From positions 1-64,000 of the forward strand of contig JACKJI010000005.1 in assembly GCA_020638035.1 (NCBI GenBank): a DNA stretch of 64,000 nt. The letters run 5' to 3'. Position numbers and translations under genes: made by a program. Numbering within the stretch: the first letter of the stretch is position 1; each line of letters begins with the position of its first letter. This stretch comes from Hyphomicrobiaceae bacterium. GTDB taxonomy: Bacteria > Pseudomonadota > Alphaproteobacteria > Rhizobiales > Hyphomicrobiaceae. Positions 29,561-37,440 of this stretch are shown here, one piece after another. Under the pieces are notes generated by a model. The model was not told the origin of the DNA. It did not search any database and saw only the letters and a program-made list of their open reading frames with translations.

Positions 29561-31315
29561 TCATGCAGCTTCACACGTGGTGGCGGACTTCGCGGTCTTC
29601 CCGTGCCGCTTCGCCTTGATCGCCGCCAGCGCTTCCGGCGAAGGGTTGGCGCCGCCCTCGTAAGCCTCGAGGAAGTCGAGCAGCTCTTCGCGGTACGCGT
29701 AGTAGTCGGGATGCTCGAGCAAAGCCGTGCGGGTACGCGGCCTGGGGAGCTTCACGTCCATGATGTTGCCGATCGTTGCGTTCGGGCCGTTGGACATCAT
29801 CACGACTCTGTCCGCCAGAAGTATCGCCTCGTCGACATCGTGTGTGACGCAGATTGCCGTCACCTGGGTTCGGCTCCACACTTCCATCAGCACATCCTGA
29901 AGCTCCCATCGCGTCAGGCTGTCGAGCATGCCGAACGGCTCATCCAGCAGCAGAAGCTTGGGCGACAGCGCAAAGGCGCGTGCAATGCCGACCCGTTGAC
30001 GCATGCCGTTCGACATTTCGGCGGCGAGCTTGTCCATCGATGAGCCCAGGCCGACCCGGTCGAGGTAGTATTCGACGATCTCCTGACGCTCGGCCTTGGA
30101 GGCGTGCGGATAGACGCGATCGACACCCAGTCCCACATTGTCGCGAGCGGTGAGCCAGGGAAACAGCGAGGGCGCCTGGAAGACGACCGCACGGTCCGGG
30201 CCGGCCATCGTCACTTCCTTGCCGTCGAGAATGATGCCGCCCTGCGAAATCTCGTTGAGGCCGGCGGTCATCGAAAGCACCGTCGACTTGCCGCAGCCCG
30301 AGTGTCCGATGAGCGATATGAACTCGCCCTTGCGGACCTTGAGATCGAAGTTCTCAACGACGGTGAGTGGGCCCTTCGGTGTCGCGTAGATCTTGTCGAG
30401 CTGAGTGAATTCGAGATACCGCTCCTCGTTCAGCGCCTGGGAGGCTTCGACATAGGCCTTCGGAAGACGATCGCGACGCGACTTCAGCGTGATCGGCGAA
30501 ACATTGGGTAGGGTGAGTTCCTCATTCGATTTGGAGGCGCGCGATGCGGCGATGTCGGTCAGGTAGGCGGTGATCTCGTGCCGCAGGCGTTTGAACACGT
30601 CGAGTTCGCTCAAGGTGCCGTGATGGCGCGGCCGCGGCAGATCGACCTTGAATTCCCGGCCAAGCTTGGCATTGGGTCCAGGCATCAGGGGAATGATGCG
30701 GTCAGCCAGAAGGATCGCCTCGTCGACGTCATTGGTGATGAGCACGACGGTGCGCTTGTCCTCGCTCCAGATGCGTTCGATCTCGACCTGCAGCTTCGAG
30801 CGTGTCAGCGCATCGAGAGCGGAGAGCGGCTCGTCGAGCAGCAGGATCTCCGGATTCATCGCCAGCGCCCGCGCGACCGAGACGCGCTGACGCATGCCGC
30901 CGGAAAGCTCAGCGGGAAGTCGGTCGACGGCATGCGAGAGCCCGACGAGATCGATGTAGCGCAAAGTGCGCGCCTTGCGTTCGCTGCGGCTCTCCGACTT
31001 GAACACTTCGTCAACGGCGAGCGCGACGTTGCCGAATACCGTCAGCCACGGCAGCAGCGAGTAGGACTGGAAGACGATGCCGCGGTCAGGCCCGGGCGCG
31101 GTAATCGGTGCGCCTTTGAGGAGGACCTCGCCCTTGTCCGGCGCCACCAGCCCCGCGATCGTCGAGATCAGCGTGGTCTTGCCCGATCCGGAGAAGCCGA
31201 CGATGGCGATGAACTCGCCCTCGTTGACCTTGAGATCGATGCCGTCGAGGACATGAGTGGCCTCTGCCCCCTGTCCGTATGACTTCGAGACGCCCTTTAG
31301 TTCGAGGAAAGCCAT
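29561..31315 (-). CDS. nrtC: Nitrate ABC transporter, tandem fused ATPase
   Basis: A 584-residue protein with two complete ABC domains in one chain. Domain one (residues 1-260) has FSGSGKT, LSGGMRQRVSVARA and LLLDEPLSALD. Domain two (from about 300) has HSGCGKS, MSNGMRQRVGIARA and LLLDEPFGMLD. Both resemble the nitrate/sulfonate/taurine ATPases (NrtD, SsuB). A linker of about 50 residues separates them. In cyanobacteria the pair is encoded as NrtC (ATPase plus binding domain) and NrtD; here the chain has no substrate-binding domain, so the symbol is by role only. The ATG at 31315 lies 14 bases after nrtB; the globin follows after 13 bases. Confidence 0.88.
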   Translation of the reverse strand: MAFLELKGVSKSYGQGAEATHVLDGIDLKVNEGEFIAIVGFSGSGKTTLISTIAGLVAPDKGEVLLKGAPITAPGPDRGIVFQSYSLLPWLTVFGNVALAVDEVFKSESRSERKARTLRYIDLVGLSHAVDRLPAELSGGMRQRVSVARALAMNPEILLLDEPLSALDALTRSKLQVEIERIWSEDKRTVVLITNDVDEAILLADRIIPLMPGPNAKLGREFKVDLPRPRHHGTLSELDVFKRLRHEITAYLTDIAASRASKSNEELTLPNVSPITLKSRRDRLPKAYVEASQALNEERYLEFTQLDKIYATPKGPLTVVENFDLKVRKGEFISLIGHSGCGKSTVLSMTAGLNEISQGGIILDGKEVTMAGPDRAVVFQAPSLFPWLTARDNVGLGVDRVYPHASKAERQEIVEYYLDRVGLGSSMDKLAAEMSNGMRQRVGIARAFALSPKLLLLDEPFGMLDSLTRWELQDVLMEVWSRTQVTAICVTHDVDEAILLADRVVMMSNGPNATIGNIMDVKLPRPRTRTALLEHPDYYAYREELLDFLEAYEGGANPSPEALAAIKAKRHGKTAKSATTCEAA

Positions 31316-31329
31316 GATGCGTCTCCCCC

Positions 31330-32418
31330 TCAGCGGTTGGTCGAGTAGGTGAAGGCCTGCTGCAGCGCGTACATGACGCGATCAAGCAGGAAGCCGATGA
31401 TGCCGATGGTGAGGACGGCGACCATGATCTTGGCGAGCGACTGCGAGGAGCCGTTCTGGAACTCGTCCCACACGAACTTTCCAAGGCCCGGGTTCTGCGC
31501 CAGCATTTCGGCGGCGATGAGCACCATCCAGCCCACGCCCAGTGAGAGACGCAGACCCGTGAAGATCAGCGGCAGAGCGGACGGAAGAACCAGCTTGGTG
31601 ATCGTGCGGCTCGTCGGCAGGCGCAGCACGCGTCCGACGTTGAGCAGGTCCTTATCAATCGATGCGACACCGAGAGCGGTATTGATGAGGGTCGGCCACA
31701 GCGAGCATAGCGTGACCGTGATCGCCGAGATGACCAGAGATTTGGGCATCCAGTCGGAGGTGTCGACGTAGAGTGCCGATACGATCATGGTGACGATCGG
31801 CAGCCAGGCCAGCGGCGAGACCGGCTTGAAGATCTGGATGAGGGGGTTGAGTGCGCCATTCACCGTAGGGAACAGGCCGCACATGATGCCGAGCGGTATC
31901 GCGATGGCAGCACCGATGATGAAGCCGAGCGCCACGGTTTCCAAACTGGTGAAAATCTGGTCGATGAAGGTCGGCTTGCCGGCATAGGAGCGATGCTTGA
32001 CGAGTTCTGGCTTTCCCTCGGCAACGAACTTCGCATTGCGCGCGTCCTGCCGCTCGTAGAATGCCGCCTGCTTCTCGCGCTCGGCAAGATGATCGGCGTA
32101 GAGGTTGCGTGATTGCTCCAGCACCTGCACCGGGCCCGGAATGGCACCGAGCGAGGTCTCGACCTTTGGAGCAGCCCACGACCATGCCGCGAGGAAGGCG
32201 ACGATGCCGACCAGGGGAATGATAAGCTGGTGCCAGATGGCTTTCATCTGGGTCTTGGGACTGTCGCCAGCCGCAATCTTCAGGAGTGCGACGACGAAGC
32301 CCAGGCCGAACAGGTTGAGCGTGCCGCTGGCCTTGTTGATCAAGTGGTGCATCCGCTGGCGACGTAGCGCCTTGCGTTCGTCCTTTTGCACATCGACGAA
32401 GTCTGTTGCCGTGGTCAT
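31330..32418 (-). CDS. nrtB: Nitrate ABC transporter permease
   Basis: A 362-residue inner-membrane permease. The hydrophobic core runs from about residue 65, and the binding-protein-dependent transport fold occupies the C-terminal 200 residues, with the EAA loop near VGRVLRLPTSRTITKLVLPSALP. The length exceeds NrtB of cyanobacteria because of a polar N-terminus and an inserted charged loop (about residues 100-150, with repeated ER/EK stretches). It is followed after 14 bases by the fused ATPase and preceded by an intercistronic hairpin after nrtA. It imports nitrate and probably nitrite. Confidence 0.88.
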   Translation of the reverse strand: MTTATDFVDVQKDERKALRRQRMHHLINKASGTLNLFGLGFVVALLKIAAGDSPKTQMKAIWHQLIIPLVGIVAFLAAWSWAAPKVETSLGAIPGPVQVLEQSRNLYADHLAEREKQAAFYERQDARNAKFVAEGKPELVKHRSYAGKPTFIDQIFTSLETVALGFIIGAAIAIPLGIMCGLFPTVNGALNPLIQIFKPVSPLAWLPIVTMIVSALYVDTSDWMPKSLVISAITVTLCSLWPTLINTALGVASIDKDLLNVGRVLRLPTSRTITKLVLPSALPLIFTGLRLSLGVGWMVLIAAEMLAQNPGLGKFVWDEFQNGSSQSLAKIMVAVLTIGIIGFLLDRVMYALQQAFTYSTNR

Positions 32419-32457
32419 GCCTGTCCCCTGTCGCTCATGTCTCGTTGCTGGTCGCGC

Positions 32458-32482
32458 CGGGGAAGCGTCAATCGCTTCCCCG
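32458..32482. other. Intercistronic hairpin between nrtA and nrtB
   Basis: Perfect ten-base arms CGGGGAAGCG and CGCTTCCCCG with a five-base loop and no U-run. Hairpins in this position commonly protect the upstream mRNA segment, which would raise the amount of binding protein relative to permease. Confidence 0.6.
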
Positions 32483-32502
32483 CCGCATGCTGCTTCTGCT
32501 CG

Positions 32503-33927
32503 TCAGCCACCCACGATGTTCGCGCCCTCAACCTTCTGCGTTCCCTTGAGGCCGATTGGCAGACTGTCGATGTAGGCGTTGGGTTTCTTGCCATCGAAGG
32601 GGATGCCATCGATGATATCCGTGGGGGGTGTCGGCGCGCGGTAGCCGTCGGTGTCCCACGGGAAATCGTCCTTCTTCGCCTTGCCCTCGTCGACGAGCAT
32701 CTGCGCGGCCTTGAGATAGAGGTCAGGCCGGTAGACGCTCTTTGCGGTCTCGGCGTACCAGGCATCGTCCTTGGACTCTGCGATCTGCCCCCAGCGGCGC
32801 ATCTGCGTCAGGTACCAGACCGCGTCGGAGTAGTACGGATAGGTCGCGAAATAGCGGAAGAAGACGTTGAAGTCGGGAATGTCGCGCTTGTCGCCCTTCT
32901 CGAATTCGAACGTGCCGGTCATCGAGTTGGCGATCACCGCCTTGTCCGCGCCCACGTATTCCGACTTGGACAGCATCTCGACGGCCTTGACGCGATTGGC
33001 GTTGTTGTTCTCGTCGAGCCAGATCGCGGCGCGGATCAGCGCCTTTGTCAGCGCCAGGGTGGTGTTGGGGTACTTCTCCGCAAATTCGGCCGTGATGCCG
33101 AACACCTTCTCAGGATTGTTCTTCCAGATCTGGTAGTCGGTGATGACGGGCACGCCGATGCCCTTGAATACGGCAGCCTGGTTCCACGGCTCGCCAACGC
33201 AATAGCCGTTGATGGTGCCGGCCTCCATGGTCGCCGGCATTTGCGGGGGTGGCGTCACCGAGAGCAGCGCCTGTGCCTGGATCGTACCCGTGACATCGGT
33301 CGGCGAGTAGAGACCAGGGTGGATGCCGCCGGCCGCCAGCCAGTAGCGAAGCTCGTAGTTGTGAGTGGAGACGGGGAAGACCATGCCCATCTTGAAGGGC
33401 TTGCCGTCGGCCTTCATCTTGTTGATGGCGGGCAGCAGTGCCTTGGCGGAGATTGGATGCTTGGGCTTGCCGCTGGCATCCTTTTCGATCGCCGGCTTCA
33501 TCAGCTCCCACACTTCGTTGGACACGGTAATGCCGTTGCCATTGAGGTCCATCGAGAAGGGCGTGACGATGTGCGCCTTGGTGCCAAAGCCGATCGTGGC
33601 GGCGAGAGGCTGTCCTGCGAGCATGTGCGCGCCATCGAGTTCACCGGTGATGACGCGGTCGAGCAGGACCTTCCAGTTGGCTTGTGCTTCGAGCGTGACG
33701 TAGAGGCCTTCTTCCTCGAAGTAGCCGAGCTCCTTGGCCACCGCGAGCGGTGCCATGTCCGTCAGCTTGATGAAGCCGAATTTGAGTTCGTCCTTTTCAG
33801 GTACGAGTGGTGCGGCGGTCGCGGGCATCGCGGACCCCAGGCAGAGCATCATCGCCAGCGATGCGCCGGCCAAGCGTGCCGAAGCGCTCGGGCGACCTGT
33901 CGTGAGTTTGGATTTCCGCAGGCTCAT
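32503..33927 (-). CDS. nrtA: Nitrate-binding periplasmic protein
   Basis: A 474-residue exported binding protein of the NrtA/CmpA family. The signal peptide spans about residues 1-38 (LAGASLAMMLCLGSAMPATAA), and the mature part begins with LKFGFIKLTDMAPLAVAKELGYFEEEGL. Downstream motifs MLAGQPLAATIGFG, YCVGEPWNQAA and FPVSTHNYELRYWLA line the ligand pocket. GAGGAG lies 9-14 bases before the ATG at 33927. It is the first gene of the structural nitrate unit and the first protein made after leader readthrough; the regulatory elements at 34014-34325 precede it. It delivers nitrate or nitrite to the permease. Confidence 0.93.
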   Translation of the reverse strand: MSLRKSKLTTGRPSASARLAGASLAMMLCLGSAMPATAAPLVPEKDELKFGFIKLTDMAPLAVAKELGYFEEEGLYVTLEAQANWKVLLDRVITGELDGAHMLAGQPLAATIGFGTKAHIVTPFSMDLNGNGITVSNEVWELMKPAIEKDASGKPKHPISAKALLPAINKMKADGKPFKMGMVFPVSTHNYELRYWLAAGGIHPGLYSPTDVTGTIQAQALLSVTPPPQMPATMEAGTINGYCVGEPWNQAAVFKGIGVPVITDYQIWKNNPEKVFGITAEFAEKYPNTTLALTKALIRAAIWLDENNNANRVKAVEMLSKSEYVGADKAVIANSMTGTFEFEKGDKRDIPDFNVFFRYFATYPYYSDAVWYLTQMRRWGQIAESKDDAWYAETAKSVYRPDLYLKAAQMLVDEGKAKKDDFPWDTDGYRAPTPPTDIIDGIPFDGKKPNAYIDSLPIGLKGTQKVEGANIVGG

Positions 33928-34013
33928 GCATCATCTCCTCGTTGCAAACGTGTTCGAGGCCGGTCCCTTCTCATCTGCGGTTGGCTGCTCGAGTGAAGCG
34001 AGCAGCTGCTCCG

Positions 34014-34079
34014 AAATAAAAAAAACGCTGCGCGATACGCGTGCTGGTCCGGGCAAGACCTTGATGCGCATCGGCAGCG
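34014..34079 (-). terminator. Leader terminator of the nrt-nir-nas unit
   Basis: On the transcribed (minus) strand a long hairpin (CGCTGC pairing GCAGCG, then CGAT/ATCG and CGC/GCG, with an inner GGTC/GACC stem) runs straight into eight Us and AUUU. It lies between the two-hairpin RNA motif and nrtA, 87 bases before the nrtA start. A further hairpin (GCTGCTCG/CGAGCAGC, 33984-34006) follows. This is the expected position for an attenuator controlled by an ANTAR protein, here NasT. Confidence 0.88.
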
Positions 34080-34088
34080 TTGCCGCAG

Positions 34089-34135
34089 GTCCCAGCGATG
34101 GGACGACATGATGAGAAGGAGACCACCTTGGCCTC
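34089..34135 (-). ncRNA. Two-hairpin ANTAR-target (NasT) RNA motif
   Basis: On the minus strand the second hairpin is GTCCC-ATCGCT-GGGAC (34104-34089), a six-base loop with A at position 1 and G at position 4, the published ANTAR loop rule. The first (34135-34119) pairs GAGG-C with GTCTC and, with one bulged C, leaves loop AAGGTG, again A1 and G4. Fourteen bases separate them. The terminator begins ten bases further on. NasT, encoded upstream, is an ANTAR protein and the natural ligand. The first hairpin is imperfect, so its register is less certain. Confidence 0.78.
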
Positions 34136-34146
34136 GCTTTGATAAA

Positions 34147-34163
34147 CGCAAGCGGCGTGCCAC
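34147..34163 (-). promoter_or_regulatory. Sigma-54 promoter of the nrt-nir-nas unit
   Basis: The minus strand reads GTGGCAC-GCCGC-TTGCG, an exact TGGCAC-N5-TTGC -24/-12 element. The predicted start is near 34136, so the RNA would begin directly at the first ANTAR hairpin. Confidence 0.88.
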
Positions 34164-34310
34164 TTCCGTATCGCTTGCAAAAAAGAAATAAAATCAATCA
34201 GTTATGTGTTTGCGTCGGTGTAGCGGTGTGCCATTTGCCGCAGGCGGGATGATGCAGTTTTGTGCAGCACAGCAGGCATTCGCCTAGAACTAGTGCGCTG
34301 CAACAATGTC

Positions 34311-34325
34311 GCACTGCTCTGGTGC
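34311..34325. promoter_or_regulatory. NtrC-type enhancer site
   Basis: GCAC-TGCTC-TGGTGC matches the NtrC consensus GCAC-N5-TGGTGC exactly and lies about 180 bases upstream of the predicted sigma-54 start, a usual enhancer distance. A further palindrome, AGTGCG/CGCACT (34293-34316), overlaps its edge and could be a second, weaker site. Confidence 0.72.
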
Positions 34326-34342
34326 GTGGCCGGTCGCCTTTG

Positions 34343-35599
34343 TCACCTGGAACTGCTGTCGCTCGTCGCCTCGGCGACTTCGAATCCGGCGATGTAGTCG
34401 AGCAGGCGATCAGGGTCGAAGATCCGGCCGTCAAAAAAGCCGTCAGGTCCGAGTACAAGCTGACCGCGCGTTGCCCCGACGGGTGTAGGCACCTCTAGCG
34501 CGCCTTCGATCTTGGAGTTCGCACTGGGAATCGTGACACCCAGGGGAGAGAGGGCCGCGCGATAGATGTCCGGGCGGAACGTGCGCCGAGCTCGCTCAGC
34601 ATCCTTTTCGCGAAATGGCGTCTGCCCCCAGCGAACCATTTGTGAATAAAACCACACGGCGTGACTCTGCCAGGGGAAGCTCGCGGCAGCGGCGGCAAAG
34701 CGGAAGATCGATGCCCTTTTCGCTGCGGGTGCCACGTCGGCGCCGGATCCATATCCGCCGTCGAGCGCCGCCTTCAGCGCAGCGGCATCGATCCCCAAGT
34801 GCGCAGGTGCGGCGAGCATGCGTACGAGCGTCTCACGGTTCTTCAGATCGTCGCACCAGGTTGCCGCGCGATAAAGCCCACGAATGAGACCTGCAAGGGT
34901 CTCCGCATTGCGCTCGGCCCATTCCTGGCGCATGCCAACGACCTTCTCCGGGCTGGAGCGCCAGATTGCGGACTTGGTGGTTGCAATCACGCCGATGCCG
35001 CGCAAAGCCGCGACCGAGCCCCATGGCTCTCCGACGCTGAAGCCGTCGATCTGACCCGCTTCGAGAGCGTCGGGCATCAGAGCGGGAGGCACGACGGCGA
35101 GCTGTACGTCGACACCCGGGCGGATGCCGGCAAATCCCAGCAGATAGGCGAGTTCGTAGTGGTGTGAGGAATGCGGATGGACAATCCCGAACGTCAGCCG
35201 CTCCGGGCGCTCCGCGATGACGGACCTCAGCGCGCGCGCAAGTCGCGCAGGATTCCCGTCCTCGGTGGCGCCGTGCCTCTGCGCCTGAGCCCACAGATCG
35301 CGGGAAAGTGCCACGGCATTTCCGCCAGTCCCCAATGCCATCGGTGCGATCATCTGCGTCGGCAGAGGTGTCAGCCCCAGATTGCTGGCGATAGGCATCG
35401 GCGCCAGCATGTGGGCGATATCGAAGTGCCCTACGGCGATCTTGTCGCGAATATTGGCCCACGATGTCTCGCGTACGAGGCGCAGATCGATGTTCTCTTC
35501 GGCGGCAAAGCCTTGCGTCGCCGCTGCGAGGAGAACGGCGCTGTCGATCAGTGGGATGAAGCCGGCTGTGATGGTGGTCGTTTGTGCCGTTTCTGTCAT
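34343..35599 (-). CDS. nasS: NasS-type nitrate/nitrite sensor
   Basis: A 418-residue NrtA-like protein without a signal peptide (begins MTETAQTTTITAGFIPLIDSA), hence cytoplasmic. The ligand-binding motifs of NrtA are conserved: IAHMLAPMPIASNLG, VHPHSSHHYELAYLLG and FSVGEPWGSVAAL. In characterised NasS/NasT pairs NasS holds NasT inactive until nitrate or nitrite binds. Overlap of the nasT stop with the nasS start (ATGA) and the signal-less binding protein fold support this role over that of a transporter component. It is followed by the NtrC site and sigma-54 promoter that serve the target operon. Confidence 0.9.
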   Translation of the reverse strand: MTETAQTTTITAGFIPLIDSAVLLAAATQGFAAEENIDLRLVRETSWANIRDKIAVGHFDIAHMLAPMPIASNLGLTPLPTQMIAPMALGTGGNAVALSRDLWAQAQRHGATEDGNPARLARALRSVIAERPERLTFGIVHPHSSHHYELAYLLGFAGIRPGVDVQLAVVPPALMPDALEAGQIDGFSVGEPWGSVAALRGIGVIATTKSAIWRSSPEKVVGMRQEWAERNAETLAGLIRGLYRAATWCDDLKNRETLVRMLAAPAHLGIDAAALKAALDGGYGSGADVAPAAKRASIFRFAAAAASFPWQSHAVWFYSQMVRWGQTPFREKDAERARRTFRPDIYRAALSPLGVTIPSANSKIEGALEVPTPVGATRGQLVLGPDGFFDGRIFDPDRLLDYIAGFEVAEATSDSSSR

Positions 35600-36204
35600 T
35601 TCGTTGGGTCTCCGCCGAGCAGACCGGCCGCGAGTATCAGGCTTTCAGCGACCTGTGCGATCCGGCGACCCTGGTTCATCGCCGTCTTGCGCAACAGTTG
35701 ATAGGCTTCTTCCTCGCTCAGTCCCCGCGTACGCATCAGCAGCCCCTTGGCCCGGTCGATCTGTTTTCGCTCCGACAGTTCCGTCTTGGCAGCATCGATC
35801 TCCTGGCGCATGCGCTCGATGACGTTGAAGCGCTTGATCGCCATGTCCAGGATGGGTTTGACGCGCTCCTTCTTCAGACCATCCACGACATAGGCCGATA
35901 CGCCCGCATCTATCGCCGCCTCGGTTGCCGCGGCGTCCGTTCTGTCGACGAACATCGCGATCGGTCGGCGCGCGGCGCGGGATACCTGGAATGCGTGCTC
36001 CAGCACGTCGCGGTTGGGGTTCTCGAGGTCCATGATGATGACGTCGGGATCCGCATCGACAACCTGGCGCATGAGGTTGCTCATGTCGGTCAGCAGCGTG
36101 ACGTCGTGATGCCCGGCCTCCCGCAGCCCTTCCTCGATGATGGAGGCGCGCATGCGGTTGGGATCGATGACGAGGATATTGAGCGATTTGTCATGCATGC
36201 CCAT
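35596..36204 (-). CDS. nasT: NasT-type ANTAR antiterminator
   Basis: A 202-residue regulator: an N-terminal receiver-like domain (residues 8-125, ILVIDPNRMRASIIEEGL, MDLENPN) and a C-terminal ANTAR RNA-binding domain (about 135-195, ERKQIDRAKGLLMRTRGLSEEEAYQLLRKTAM). It is expected to bind the two-hairpin motif at 34089-34135 and prevent the terminator at 34014-34079, so nitrate or nitrite released from NasS allows transcription into nrtA. The ATG at 36204 is the first plausible start. Whether the unit has its own promoter or reads through from the globin upstream is not clear; a hairpin stands between them. Confidence 0.93.
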   Translation of the reverse strand: MGMHDKSLNILVIDPNRMRASIIEEGLREAGHHDVTLLTDMSNLMRQVVDADPDVIIMDLENPNRDVLEHAFQVSRAARRPIAMFVDRTDAAATEAAIDAGVSAYVVDGLKKERVKPILDMAIKRFNVIERMRQEIDAAKTELSERKQIDRAKGLLMRTRGLSEEEAYQLLRKTAMNQGRRIAQVAESLILAAGLLGGDPTK

Positions 36205-36292
36205 TTCTATGTTACGGCACGCCGGTACTTCAAGCGCCGAGCTGTGTGTGCGACAGAATCGAGCTGGCGCGCCCGGCTGCGTAGGCAGTCAG

Positions 36293-36321
36293 CCGCGGGA
36301 AGGTGTCGTCCCTTCCCGCGG
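36293..36321. other. Strong hairpin between globin and nasT
   Basis: Perfect eleven-base arms CCGCGGGAAGG and CCTTCCCGCGG with a seven-base loop, 14 bases after the globin stop. No U-run follows on the minus strand, so it may reduce rather than end transcription into nasT, or stabilise the upstream mRNA. Confidence 0.55.
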
Positions 36322-36334
36322 AGCCAGCCAGACG

Positions 36335-36799
36335 TCAGCCGAACATTCGGGCAAAGAAGCCCTTCTTCTCCTTGAGCGCCGCCGCAGGCACAACCTCGCC
36401 TGCCGCGTCCGTCATCACCTTCTCGAGCGTCTGGTAGGTCGTCACCCACGCCGTCTTGACCTCTGGCGTGAAGGCATCGCCAAGACCTTTCTCGAGCGTC
36501 CAGATGAGAGCCTCGCCAACGGGCTTGTAGTGCTCGCCGGTGACCCCATAGGCCACGTGCTTGCGGCCAAGATCCTGCACGGCCGGTATGATCTTCTCGA
36601 CCTGGTGCAGATTGTTGACGGCCGTTCCGATCATGCTCATCAGCTTCATCTTCTGCTGTGACATGTCGCTTGGAAACAGGGGCCGCACCTGCGGCGCAAT
36701 CTCGAAAAGCCGCCCGTAGAAGAGATCGGCGGCCTTGTCGGCGATTGGTTCGACCTTCTTGAAGCTCTCCTGTACGAGCTTGACCTGCTCTGGTGTCAT
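36335..36799 (-). CDS. Single-domain globin (cytochrome operon copy)
   Basis: A 154-residue globin similar to the one at 29125 (both begin MTP-Q, with FYGRLF and an L-F segment after it). The proximal histidine is in GRKHVAYGV and a distal-side glutamine in SQQKMKLM. It differs by a charged C-terminal tail (EKKGFFARMFG). It is the last of the four genes running from 40912, 39 bases after the DUF3365 cytochrome gene, and directly upstream of nasT. A nitric-oxide or oxygen-related role coupled to the multi-haem cytochrome is inference. CAGGAG precedes the ATG at 36799. Confidence 0.9.
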   Translation of the reverse strand: MTPEQVKLVQESFKKVEPIADKAADLFYGRLFEIAPQVRPLFPSDMSQQKMKLMSMIGTAVNNLHQVEKIIPAVQDLGRKHVAYGVTGEHYKPVGEALIWTLEKGLGDAFTPEVKTAWVTTYQTLEKVMTDAAGEVVPAAALKEKKGFFARMFG

Positions 36800-36838
36800 C
36801 GTTGTCTTCTCCTGATCTTACTAGTAGTCGTGCCGGGC

Positions 36839-37411
36839 CTACTCGGCCATGGGAATGCGGATGACGACACCGCCCATCACGTCGCCCATCTTGAAGTCTT
36901 TGCGCGGTGTATCTTTGTGCTCGTTGTGGCAGCTGACGCAGGCTTGCGCGACGGCCGTGTCTGCGTAGACGGCAGTGAAGTACTTTTTCCCGCCGAGGGT
37001 CTCCTCGCCGTAGAAATTCTGTCCCTTGTTCGCCGCGACGAATTCCAGCCCTGACTTCTCGACGTCCGTGCGCGGGGCATTCTGCTTGTTGATGGGCCAG
37101 ACCGAGAGCAGCGAGTAGCTGAACTTGTCGGTCTTCTCGGCAACCATCTCGGCTCCGAACCGGAACATCTGCGCCGGCAGCGGCAGCGTCTTTTCGTCCT
37201 CGTGATGCTCGCTCGCCTTGATCACCTTCTCTTTGACGGCGAGGCGGTTGACGACCTTGCGCGTATAGACGGTGCGGTCGGATTCCATGACCGAGTGCAG
37301 CATGTCCGCCACGTCCTTGTACTCGAGACCCTTGGCGGACGCGGCGGCGCCAACCAACAGGACGCCCAGTGCCGAGGCGCATGCGATCTTCGCGGGTGTA
37401 GAAAGTTTCAT
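36839..37411 (-). CDS. Exported DUF3365-type single-haem cytochrome
   Basis: A 190-residue exported protein: signal peptide MKLSTPAKIACASALGVLLV with cleavage near residue 26, then a DUF3365 (Tll0287-like) domain and one haem c motif, CVSCH, at 158-162. DUF3365 proteins are haem-c binding PAS-like folds of mostly unknown function, thought to sense or carry electrons. The ATG at 37411 follows CAGGAG and gives the signal peptide; the frame is open further up but not credible. It lies 29 bases after the eleven-haem cytochrome gene and can be its periplasmic redox partner. Confidence 0.82.
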   Translation of the reverse strand: MKLSTPAKIACASALGVLLVGAAASAKGLEYKDVADMLHSVMESDRTVYTRKVVNRLAVKEKVIKASEHHEDEKTLPLPAQMFRFGAEMVAEKTDKFSYSLLSVWPINKQNAPRTDVEKSGLEFVAANKGQNFYGEETLGGKKYFTAVYADTAVAQACVSCHNEHKDTPRKDFKMGDVMGGVVIRIPMAE

Positions 37412-37440
37412 GATCCACTCCTGTTTTGATGCCAGTTTCG

